Shown here: positions 27,523 through 35,597 of the stretch, piece by piece
Numbering within the stretch: position 1 is the first letter of the stretch
How the letters are laid out: each line of letters opens with the position of its first letter
Source of the DNA: Parabacteroides faecis
GTDB lineage: Bacteria > Bacteroidota > Bacteroidia > Bacteroidales > Tannerellaceae
Length of the DNA: 64,000 nt
NCBI RefSeq assembly: GCF_014647375.1
Contig: NZ_BMPB01000008.1
Coordinates: 186,001-250,000 of the forward strand
Direction: 5' to 3'
Position numbers and translations under genes: made by a program
The notes under the pieces: generated by a model
What the model was told of the DNA's origin: nothing
The model's input: only the letters and a program-made list of their open reading frames with translations
Database searches by the model: none

Positions 27523-30147
27523 ATGAACAAATATAGTCAGGTAAAAACATGGTGTGCAATATTCTTTCTTTTATGTTCTTTATTCATTAACGGACAGGAA
27601 AAAACAATACCCACCGATACCCTCTCTAATATCCGTCTTCGGGAAGTGATAGTTACTGCCACCCAACCAAATACGCCAGGCACCAGTTCCGTGATCGGTC
27701 AGGATGCCATTCGTCATATTCAGGCTACCGATTTGTCTGATCTGTCGCAATTATTACCAGGTGTACTTACCCGCAACCCTGACCTGAACACACCTGCCGT
27801 TTTTACAATCCGCAGTGCTACATACGAAAATGCAACGAATGCTTTGGGAACTGCCATATTGGTGGATGGCATACGAATGAATAATAATATGAATATGCAG
27901 CAAATGGGACTCGAAGGCCAAAGTAGTCTCTTTAACAGTTCTGTTCTTTCGGGATTCGATATACGTTCACTGTCGCCAGCTTCCATCGAGTCGGTAGAAG
28001 TTATACGTGGAATACCTTCCGCCCGTTATGGAGATGCGACCAGTGGTGTTGTATTGGTCAACTCAAAAGCCGGATTACAACCCTATACAGTAGGATTACG
28101 TTTTACGGCTACTGAAAAACTGGCTTCTATAAGTAAAGGTATGGCTATCGGTAATCATGGCGGCATTCTCCATCTTGGGGCTGATTATGCTCTTTCTGCA
28201 CAAGATCCCCGCATACCGGAACAGGCTTTTCAACGGTTAGGTATTCAAATTGCTCATTCAAAAGATTTCCCTACGGCATCACTTCGTTTCAACCTACGAG
28301 GATATTGGATGCGAGATAAAGGAGGCTATGGACGTAATTCGGTCGATGGTGAATTTCAGAAAGCCTTTAACCGGGGGCTTTCGTTCTCAGCAAACGGTCA
28401 GTGGAATTTGAACAAATCCTGGATATCAAATCTGGAATATCGTACCGGACTAACTTATGGCTATCAGAAAAATGAATCAAGCACATATTATTCCGGTACA
28501 CAACAAGTCACTACTTATACCCGTCAGCCAGGTGAACAGGCAGGAATATTTTTAGCTCCTAATTATTTCAGTCATCTTTCGGTAGAAGGTAAACCGATAT
28601 ATGCCGACATGTCACTAACGGCCAATCTTAGAAATACGTTATATAATAATGTATATAATCACTTTCTTTTAGGAATGGAAATAAGTACAGAAGGCAATCG
28701 TGGCGAAGGTATAGTATTCGATCCCCTTCAGCCACCGTTAGAAATGATCCAGGTGCGCAGCCGTTCTTTCCGTAGTATTCCTTTTGTAAACCATTATACA
28801 ACTTTTGCAGAAGACAAAGTCTCTTTTCACATGGGAAAAATGCGAACGGAATTACAGGCTGGCTTACGTATCACCCAACTCCAAACAAAGACACTCCATT
28901 ATACACCGGCAGTCGATCCACGAATAAACCTCAAACAAATTCTGGTGGAGCAAAACAAAGATGCAATGTTGAAACATCTTAGTATACGGGCAGGCTGGGG
29001 ACTAATGCATAAGATGCCGATATTAACTTACCTGTATCCGGATAAGTCCTATACCGACAAAAATTGCTTTACTTATAACGATATGGAAAATGGTGAACGC
29101 CTGACTGTGATGCATACTTTTGCAACAGACCGTACGTTCAACCCGAAGCTGCGCTTGCCTGTGAACCAAAAATTAGAACTAGGACTTAACCTGCAAATAG
29201 GACAAGTTGAAGCCGATATCGTATGGTTCCGGGAACACCTCCGGAACGGATTCAGTACATCGGAACAAGTTGAACCTTTTACATACCGTCGTTATGATCC
29301 GTTATTCAGCAAAGGCGAGCATCCCGAATTAACGTCCGATGGTGTGATAAATAACGGACAGCCTCTCCCCTATACTACTTATACAACCTTTGCAACCTAT
29401 ACCTCTCCGGATAATGGTATTGAACAGTTGAAACAAGGTATAGAATATACATTCGACATGGGGCATTGGGATCTTTTACATACTTCGTTATTTATCAGTG
29501 GAAGTTATCTGAACTTACATGAAAAAAACACTGCACTTTCTGCCAGATATCCCCAGATAGAAGCAAACGGTAAACCATATCCGTATGTCGGCATTTACGA
29601 AACAAATAGTTTCGCTGCCAATCTCAAAGTATGGCAACAATTCAGTACCCGTTTCCAGTTCATCACTCAGCTCCCCCGTATAGGACTGATTACCACTTTG
29701 ACATTACAAGCCGTATGGATGGATAAACAACGTCGGGGTATGGAAAGTAATTACAATAATCCCGTTTATCTGATCGACGATAACGGAAACCGTATAGATG
29801 GAGATCCAATGACAGATACTGAACACCAGAAACGTATCAATCCGGTATATTATATGGATAGTGAAGGTGTACAGCATCTTTTCACCCCAGAAATGGCAAA
29901 TGACAAACGTTTTGCAGATCTGGTACTGACTACAGGCACGCCAACTGCATTTTTGACGGATTCGTTCGGCCCTTATTTTTTGTTGAATCTTCGGGTAACA
30001 AAAGAGATAGGTCGTTATGTGTCGGTTGCTTTTTGCGCCAACAATTTTACGCAATCGAATCCGAAAAAATATACCTGTAGTACGCAACAATATACGATTC
30101 AAAATCCCGGTTTGTATTACGGAGCCGAGATAATGATTCGGTTTTGA
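27523..30147 (+). CDS. TonB-dependent outer-membrane receptor
   Basis: I start at the ATG at 27523 because a clean signal peptide follows (WCAIFFLLCSLFINGQEK); the frame runs 17 codons further up from a TTG. 874 residues. The plug domain begins at RLREVIVTATQ and includes DLSDLSQLLPGVLTRNP, TAILVDGIRMNNN and VEVIRGIPSARYGD; the remainder is a 22-strand barrel ending in a C-terminal Phe (MIRF). It lacks the carboxypeptidase-like and STN extensions of SusC proteins, so it is a classical receptor. The substrate is unknown. The DUF4876 gene follows, with its start 29 nt downstream. Confidence 0.92.
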   Translation: MNKYSQVKTWCAIFFLLCSLFINGQEKTIPTDTLSNIRLREVIVTATQPNTPGTSSVIGQDAIRHIQATDLSDLSQLLPGVLTRNPDLNTPAVFTIRSATYENATNALGTAILVDGIRMNNNMNMQQMGLEGQSSLFNSSVLSGFDIRSLSPASIESVEVIRGIPSARYGDATSGVVLVNSKAGLQPYTVGLRFTATEKLASISKGMAIGNHGGILHLGADYALSAQDPRIPEQAFQRLGIQIAHSKDFPTASLRFNLRGYWMRDKGGYGRNSVDGEFQKAFNRGLSFSANGQWNLNKSWISNLEYRTGLTYGYQKNESSTYYSGTQQVTTYTRQPGEQAGIFLAPNYFSHLSVEGKPIYADMSLTANLRNTLYNNVYNHFLLGMEISTEGNRGEGIVFDPLQPPLEMIQVRSRSFRSIPFVNHYTTFAEDKVSFHMGKMRTELQAGLRITQLQTKTLHYTPAVDPRINLKQILVEQNKDAMLKHLSIRAGWGLMHKMPILTYLYPDKSYTDKNCFTYNDMENGERLTVMHTFATDRTFNPKLRLPVNQKLELGLNLQIGQVEADIVWFREHLRNGFSTSEQVEPFTYRRYDPLFSKGEHPELTSDGVINNGQPLPYTTYTTFATYTSPDNGIEQLKQGIEYTFDMGHWDLLHTSLFISGSYLNLHEKNTALSARYPQIEANGKPYPYVGIYETNSFAANLKVWQQFSTRFQFITQLPRIGLITTLTLQAVWMDKQRRGMESNYNNPVYLIDDNGNRIDGDPMTDTEHQKRINPVYYMDSEGVQHLFTPEMANDKRFADLVLTTGTPTAFLTDSFGPYFLLNLRVTKEIGRYVSVAFCANNFTQSNPKKYTCSTQQYTIQNPGLYYGAEIMIRF

Positions 30148-30176
30148 TTGATTATTTACAAAAAAACAAATATCGA

Positions 30177-31346
30177 ATGAAAAAAGTATCCTATTTATTA
30201 CTCGTTTTAATTTTAGCCTTAGCATCCTGCTCGGAAAGTGAAGATCAGTCTTATTCCGTTCATATCCAGTTGTTGCCTCCTGATGGTTATACAACATTAC
30301 CTTATGAGGAAATGGAAGTAACGCTCACTAATAAAGATCAGGGGACCGTGTATTCTTTGCATTGTTCTTCGACAGGACAAGCCTCTCTCGATGTAGAACC
30401 TGGTTATTACTCCGCCTCCGTACACCATCAAACAAATGCCGGATTAATTTTTAGCGGAAGGATAGAATCATTAGCACTATTACCAGATCAGGGAGAAGCA
30501 CCGGATATTATAGAACTTCCTTTATCACAAGCTAAAACTAATGCCCTTGTGATTAAAGAGATTTACTTTGGCGGATGTAAAGGGTATTATGAAAATTATC
30601 AAGCTGACCAGTATATAACTCTGTATAATAATTCAGATCAAACTATTTATCTGGATGGTTTGTGTGTCGGCGTAGTAGACCCTGGTAATAACCTTGAATC
30701 ACCCTGGATGGCATATACAGAAATGAAACGTATTCCGGTAAATGATCTGACCTGGCAATTCCCCGGGAGTGGAAAAGAGTATCCTTTAGCTCCAGGAGAA
30801 GAAACGACCATAGCAACAAATGCCGTAGATCATACAGGTGGAGAGTTTCAGCATGCCAATTCCGTCGATCTGTCCGGTGTCGATTGGGGATTTTGGGATG
30901 TCAGTCTTGAGCGTCAGAACATTACAGCCGGTGTTAAACCGATGACATTGCTTGCAAACCTGAATCCTTTGCTGGTTATGTATGCACTCCCCGTTAACGG
31001 TCCTACATTTATGGTATTCAGTCTACAGGATTCTCCGGAAGAATATGTGTTAGACCCGGAGAACCGCGAACCACGCCCGAATGCTTCGAATCAGGAGAAA
31101 CGTTATCTGATGGTTCCCAAAGAATGGGTCATCGACTGCATTGAATGTGTAAAGGATGCAAATTCTCCCAAGCGAGTACCTAACGAACTCGACAATGGAA
31201 AATGTTATATCCCTGGTGATCGCTATTCAGGCAGGTCTATTATCCGTAAGAAAACAGGTACGACTGATGGACGCACAGTTTATCAGGATACGAACAATTC
31301 AGCTGAAGATATAGAAGTAACGACTGCTACACTCAAAACAAAATAG
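30177..31346 (+). CDS. DUF4876 lipoprotein, partner of TonB receptor
   Basis: 389 residues from the ATG at 30177, chosen because it begins a lipoprotein signal (MKKVSYLLLVLILALASC, lipidated Cys18). Then comes a small beta domain (20-130, CNA-B or Ig-like) and a larger domain with KEIYFGGCKGYYENYQADQYI, which belongs to the Bacteroidota DUF4876 family and is related in pattern to lamin-tail folds. Likely surface exposed and part of a binding complex with the receptor. Ligand unknown. Confidence 0.8.
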   Translation: MKKVSYLLLVLILALASCSESEDQSYSVHIQLLPPDGYTTLPYEEMEVTLTNKDQGTVYSLHCSSTGQASLDVEPGYYSASVHHQTNAGLIFSGRIESLALLPDQGEAPDIIELPLSQAKTNALVIKEIYFGGCKGYYENYQADQYITLYNNSDQTIYLDGLCVGVVDPGNNLESPWMAYTEMKRIPVNDLTWQFPGSGKEYPLAPGEETTIATNAVDHTGGEFQHANSVDLSGVDWGFWDVSLERQNITAGVKPMTLLANLNPLLVMYALPVNGPTFMVFSLQDSPEEYVLDPENREPRPNASNQEKRYLMVPKEWVIDCIECVKDANSPKRVPNELDNGKCYIPGDRYSGRSIIRKKTGTTDGRTVYQDTNNSAEDIEVTTATLKTK

Positions 31347-31350
31347 TGCT

Positions 31351-32892
31351 ATGAGAAGCCGGGAAGTACTGTTCGGATTTTTATTTTCGTTATCCACGAT
31401 GGTTTCTGCTCAAACCGACACGCTGCATATTCCTTCTATCCGGGAAATATACAAGCATAATAACTGGTTAGCAGCCAACAATCCTGTAGGACTATCATTC
31501 AATCGCTTCCGTTCTTTTTCTGTGGCGGAAGCAGGCTATAGTTATCATAATGGGAATCTGGGAAATGTCAGTATACCGGCTTCAACTAGTATTTATTCAG
31601 TGTATAGCGAATCGTTCCAGACAGTGAATAAAGTTTCTCTTTATGGCAAGATCGGTTATACACAATATCAAAATGGGGAACAAAACTGGAATGGAATGAC
31701 CGGTGATCATTGGCAGGCCATAAACTTATGTGACTCTATAAGTGGAAAGCAACGTTCGGAACAATATCAATTGGCAGCAGGTTTCTCTCTACCGGTTCAC
31801 CAGCATTGGTTACTGGGAGCAAAAGCAGCCTATCAGGTACAACTTACAGCCAAAGACATTGACCCGCGTAATAAGAATCAATGGATGGAATGGCAATTCA
31901 CTCCGGGAATGGGATATATGTATAGAGATTTACAGTTGGGAGCTTCTTTTCTTTACACACATCGAAAGGAAACTGTGAATTATCAAAATATGGGAAGCCA
32001 TACAGCTTATCCAGTCTTGGCTGCTTATCCACTCGGAAACTTTAAAACCTTATCTGTAGGTGAAAATGTAAACTGGTATTATATTGGTCGGGAAGTAGGT
32101 GGTTCTTTGCAGTTAGGATTCAATCGTGGTCCTTTTAAACTATTTCAAGAAGTGGACGGAAGTGTTATCAATCAAGCCATTGAGAGCAACCGTGTACAAA
32201 ATCGAAAAGAAGGAGAATCAAACATCTGGCAAATAGACTATAAAGGAAAACTTCAAAGAGTTTCTCCCCTTTTCCGACATGAATGGGTATGGCAGGCAAC
32301 CTTTGGCCATGTGAATAACTATGATCCGTTGCAGCACCAGACTGAATCGGATACCTGGCAATCGGATGGAAAATTGCTTCGTTCTACTCGGCGTACAAGC
32401 CGGTATGCACTGACTTATGAGTATGATCAATTACGTGACGCATGGCATCCTCGTTTCTCTATTTTTTCAGGGATCAGCTATTATCAAGCAGAAAGTGCAT
32501 TGCTATTTTATCCGGCTAAATTCACACAACCAATCCATCGGTTTACAGTTCATGCCACATTTGTTCGGAATTTTTTATTACCTAATGCGTTGCTCGATCT
32601 CTCTTTTGGGGGACAATATGGAAAAGGAGGAGGATCAATCCTCGATGAAAAACAACTACAATCAGGAGAAAATACTCCTGAAATTCCATTGTGGCAAAAT
32701 CGCAACAGATTACAACAAGTATTCGATTATGAAACGATGTCACGTTGGGGGATGAATGCTTCCATTACTTATACACGATCAGTCCCTTTTTCCTGGTTTA
32801 TCCGTGCAGGGGTTAATTTTGAGCGTATGCCTCAATATGTCATTCGTGAAAATTTTCAAAAAATAGAAGTCCATACCGGTTTGTTATTTTAA
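31351..32892 (+). CDS. DUF6850 outer-membrane beta-barrel protein
   Basis: 513 residues with a signal peptide ending around VSAQ (residue 21) and then alternating amphipathic strands with aromatic ends through to the C-terminus (IEVHTGLLF), as in outer-membrane barrels. It is the usual third gene after a TonB receptor and a DUF4876 lipoprotein in Bacteroidales. It starts 5 nt after the DUF4876 stop. Function unknown. Confidence 0.78.
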   Translation: MRSREVLFGFLFSLSTMVSAQTDTLHIPSIREIYKHNNWLAANNPVGLSFNRFRSFSVAEAGYSYHNGNLGNVSIPASTSIYSVYSESFQTVNKVSLYGKIGYTQYQNGEQNWNGMTGDHWQAINLCDSISGKQRSEQYQLAAGFSLPVHQHWLLGAKAAYQVQLTAKDIDPRNKNQWMEWQFTPGMGYMYRDLQLGASFLYTHRKETVNYQNMGSHTAYPVLAAYPLGNFKTLSVGENVNWYYIGREVGGSLQLGFNRGPFKLFQEVDGSVINQAIESNRVQNRKEGESNIWQIDYKGKLQRVSPLFRHEWVWQATFGHVNNYDPLQHQTESDTWQSDGKLLRSTRRTSRYALTYEYDQLRDAWHPRFSIFSGISYYQAESALLFYPAKFTQPIHRFTVHATFVRNFLLPNALLDLSFGGQYGKGGGSILDEKQLQSGENTPEIPLWQNRNRLQQVFDYETMSRWGMNASITYTRSVPFSWFIRAGVNFERMPQYVIRENFQKIEVHTGLLF

Positions 32893-32910
32893 ATAGAATA
32901 TGTAATTTTG
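32880..32910 (+). promoter_or_regulatory. Bacteroidota-type promoter for ferredoxin-regulator pair
   Basis: TTTG at 32880-32883, a 19-nt spacer, and TAATTTTG at 32903-32910. Both elements are perfect matches to the sigma-ABfr pattern. The -33 part overlaps the end of the DUF6850 gene. The start codon is at 32937. Confidence 0.7.
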
Positions 32911-32936
32911 TCTAACAATTTTAAAACATTAGTATA

Positions 32937-33164
32937 ATGAAAAACAATGAAGGGAAAATAAAAGAATCCTCAGAGGATACACCAATAACCCAATGGACTA
33001 TCGATTATAAAAAGTGTACAGTCTGTGGTGAATGTATAGATGCTTGTAAACTTGGATTACTCGATGTTAAAAATAAGAAAATCATAATTATTGATCAATT
33101 TCGTTGTAGTTGGTGTGGTGATTGCGAAAATGCTTGTGCCTCAGAAGCTATCGTCTTGACTTAA
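32937..33164 (+). CDS. Small 2[4Fe-4S] ferredoxin
   Basis: 75 residues with two complete cluster motifs: CTVCGECIDAC (C-x2-C-x2-C-x3-C) and CSWCGDCENAC. A 20-residue hydrophilic N-terminal extension precedes the fold. It would carry electrons at low potential in the cytoplasm; no signal peptide. It has its own canonical promoter and its stop codon overlaps the ATG of the TPR/AraC regulator, so the two are co-translated. The partner redox enzyme is not in the window. Confidence 0.9.
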   Translation: MKNNEGKIKESSEDTPITQWTIDYKKCTVCGECIDACKLGLLDVKNKKIIIIDQFRCSWCGDCENACASEAIVLT

Positions 33165-35041
33165 TGAAGAAAATGAAAACATACCATCTATTTCTTCTTG
33201 TCTTTATATATATAGGTTGTACAAATCAAAATCAGGATAGAGCCCATTTATTAAACAAAGAATTGGACGTAACTCCTATCATCTCTTTATCATTTGACTC
33301 TTTACTGCAGGACGTACATAAATTACCATCTCATCAACAGGTGGCAATTTTGTATAGGATAGCCTGTAGAGATGGAGAAGAAATAGATGGACTGTTAAAA
33401 CAAAAAGCTCTTTTATTTGAGAGTTTACCTCTTGCTTCAAAAAAAGAAAAAAAGAAGATATTATTACAATTACTTGAATTATACAAAAAATTATCAGATC
33501 AGAGAGTATTTGATGCTGCGACGGAAGGTATTCGATTATGTGACAAACTGGAAGTTGATTATTCATTTTCGCAAGAGGATGAGTGGAAAATAAAAAAGAT
33601 AAAAGCCTCATTACTAAACAAGAATGGATTACATGAACAATATTTACCTATTTGGTTTGAGCTATTGGCAGAACATCGTACAGCCAAAAAAATAGAGCTA
33701 GTAATAGAAGATCTTTACACAATTGCTCATTATTTTTCAATATTAGGCGATCAAGAGAAGGCTATTCCTTTATATAAGGAGGCCTATCAATTAGCTATGA
33801 ATAATCATCTATCTGATTTGGCTGACAGATGCTTTTCTCTATTAGTATACCTTTTCTATAACTCGAAACAGTACACTGAGGTAATTAATTATACTAATGG
33901 AGTAGGCATAGATTCCGTAGCTGTATTCATGCCATCTATTTATTCTTTATTATCAACATGTTATTTAGAAATTCAAAAACCGGATAGTGCACGTTTCTAT
34001 TTAACAAAAATGGAGCAAACTAAAAAAATGGAAAATAATATGATTCTTAATTGTAATATCGCAGATACTTATATTGCAGAAAACAATATAGATTCAACTC
34101 TTATTTTTTTAAATAAAGCAATGAAACAATATCAAAACCACACTGAGCGACTTCAACAAAATGAGATTAAAACCTCCCTTCCCTTTTATTTTTTACCCAC
34201 TTATTCTTCTTTAGCAACTATATATCAACAAAATGGTAACTTTCAAGAGGCAAGTAAGTTATTTCTTTTTGTTGAATCTCTAATGAAAAAGGCTACAGAG
34301 CAGACTTTTCAGTTAGAAATACAGGTAAAAGCCCTTGCTCGTTACAGTTCTTTTTGCAGAGCCACTAAACAATATAAAAAAGCTGTAGACCTTCTGATAT
34401 ACCGGGACTCTATCCAGCAAATCATTACGAAAGCCGAGAAAGAACGTGATGACAAAAATCTTATAGACCGTCTGCAAATTAGTGATTTGATACACAAACT
34501 CGAAATGCAGAAAGTTGAATTGATGGACACTCAACGTCTACTAGTCGCTTTTGGTACCTGCATAATTCTTTTTATTGCTCTTATGGGAACTGTTTATCAC
34601 ATTTACCGCCAGCGGAAAAAGCGCATGGCCATTCTTATAGAGCAGGAGAAAGAAGAACAACAACGTCAGACATTGGTATCGCCAGAAAACGCAAAACCAC
34701 TCAGCCAACAAGAAATACTCTTCCGTACAGCTCAAAAGAAAGTAAAATCAGGGAAACTATACCTCGACAAAGAGATATCGCTTGATTCACTGGCAAAGAT
34801 ACTGGATACCAACCGGACCTATTTGTCATCATGTATCAATACCTGTTCAGGCAAAAACTTCAATCAATGGATCAACGATTTCCGTATCGATTATTTGCTG
34901 GAGCGTATCCATTCCGGTCAGAAATTATCCGTACTGGCAGAGAAAGCTGGTTTTGTATCTACCGATTCATTCTATCGTAACTTTAAACGAAAGACCAATC
35001 TTACTCCCAACGAGTACCTGAAACAAAATCCACCCCAATAA
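33164..35041 (+). CDS. TPR sensor/AraC-type regulator, lipobox-bearing
   Basis: Start chosen at 33164, where ATG overlaps the ferredoxin TAA by one base; upstream codons lie inside the ferredoxin gene. About 625 residues: a lipoprotein-like signal with Cys19 (FIYIGC), a TPR-type helical region (about 25-440), a coiled segment, one membrane span (about 459-481), and an AraC-type domain at about 526-621 (LDSLAKILDTNRTYLSSCIN ... VLAEKAGFVSTDSFYRNFK). Periplasmic sensing with cytoplasmic DNA binding is the expected mode. Targets unknown; neighbours suggest a role with the TonB locus or the ferredoxin. Confidence 0.85.
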   Translation: MKKMKTYHLFLLVFIYIGCTNQNQDRAHLLNKELDVTPIISLSFDSLLQDVHKLPSHQQVAILYRIACRDGEEIDGLLKQKALLFESLPLASKKEKKKILLQLLELYKKLSDQRVFDAATEGIRLCDKLEVDYSFSQEDEWKIKKIKASLLNKNGLHEQYLPIWFELLAEHRTAKKIELVIEDLYTIAHYFSILGDQEKAIPLYKEAYQLAMNNHLSDLADRCFSLLVYLFYNSKQYTEVINYTNGVGIDSVAVFMPSIYSLLSTCYLEIQKPDSARFYLTKMEQTKKMENNMILNCNIADTYIAENNIDSTLIFLNKAMKQYQNHTERLQQNEIKTSLPFYFLPTYSSLATIYQQNGNFQEASKLFLFVESLMKKATEQTFQLEIQVKALARYSSFCRATKQYKKAVDLLIYRDSIQQIITKAEKERDDKNLIDRLQISDLIHKLEMQKVELMDTQRLLVAFGTCIILFIALMGTVYHIYRQRKKRMAILIEQEKEEQQRQTLVSPENAKPLSQQEILFRTAQKKVKSGKLYLDKEISLDSLAKILDTNRTYLSSCINTCSGKNFNQWINDFRIDYLLERIHSGQKLSVLAEKAGFVSTDSFYRNFKRKTNLTPNEYLKQNPPQ

Positions 35042-35182
35042 TTTATATTTCATTCTCCACTCCCTTTATTTCGGGAAATAATCAGATAAGGATAAGCAAT
35101 AAGATAGGAATCCTACAATCCTTTACGTTTATTGTACAAACTCTCCAATATGAAAGATGTATGATAATAGTTGTGGAAAAAG

Positions 35183-35214
35183 AAAAAGTGTTGAAATATT
35201 ACTACTTCAACACT
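35183..35214 (-). terminator. Terminator of the tRNA-Arg operon
   Basis: AGTGTTGAA and TTCAACACT pair around a 10-nt loop; on the minus strand the stem is followed by TTTTTCTTTTT. It lies 12 nt beyond the last tRNA. Confidence 0.75.
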
Positions 35215-35225
35215 ATCCTATTCTG

Positions 35226-35299
35226 TGACCGCGACAGGATTCAAACCTGTAACCGGCTGATCCGTAGTCAGCTACTCTATTCAGTTGAGCTACGCGGCC
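35226..35299 (-). tRNA. tRNA-Arg (ACG), copy 3 in transcription order
   Basis: 74 nt. Acceptor stem GGCCGCG/CGCGGTC with discriminator A, T-arm CAGG-TTTGAAT-CCTG, anticodon stem GCTGA/TCAGC with loop CTACGGA (anticodon ACG, read as ICG). CCA is not encoded. Confidence 0.95.
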
Positions 35300-35337
35300 A
35301 ATCTTTATGTATCTGTTTAAACTGTGATCTCAAATGG

Positions 35338-35411
35338 TGACCGCGACAGGATTCAAACCTGTAACCGGCTGATCCGTAGTCAGCTACTCTATTCAGTTGA
35401 GCTACGCGGCC
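35338..35411 (-). tRNA. tRNA-Arg (ACG), copy 2
   Basis: Identical in sequence to the neighbouring copies. The spacers between copies are near-identical too (ATCTTT, ATGTATCTGTTTAAACTG), so whole units of about 110 nt were duplicated. Confidence 0.95.
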
Positions 35412-35447
35412 AATCTTTGTATCTGTTTAAACTGTAATCTCGAATGG

Positions 35448-35521
35448 TGACCGCGACAGGATTCAAACCTGTAACCGGCTGATCCGTAGTCAGCTACTCT
35501 ATTCAGTTGAGCTACGCGGCC
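35448..35521 (-). tRNA. tRNA-Arg (ACG), copy 1
   Basis: First of three identical tRNA genes transcribed on the minus strand. Cloverleaf as in the other copies. The patatin gene's 3' end is 76 nt upstream on the same strand. Confidence 0.95.
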
Positions 35522-35597
35522 ATTGTTTCGTGATTGCGAGTGCAAAGGTAGTGTTTTCTTTTAAACTTGCAAGACTTTACTACATCTTTTTTTCAAA

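Noticed and set aside
29704-30297. 197-residue minus-strand frame opposite the TonB receptor end
   Set aside because: Antisense shadow of the receptor and DUF4876 genes with no motif or start signal.
35226-35521. CRISPR-like array of repeats with spacers
   Set aside because: The repeated units are complete tRNA-Arg cloverleaves with duplicated spacers.
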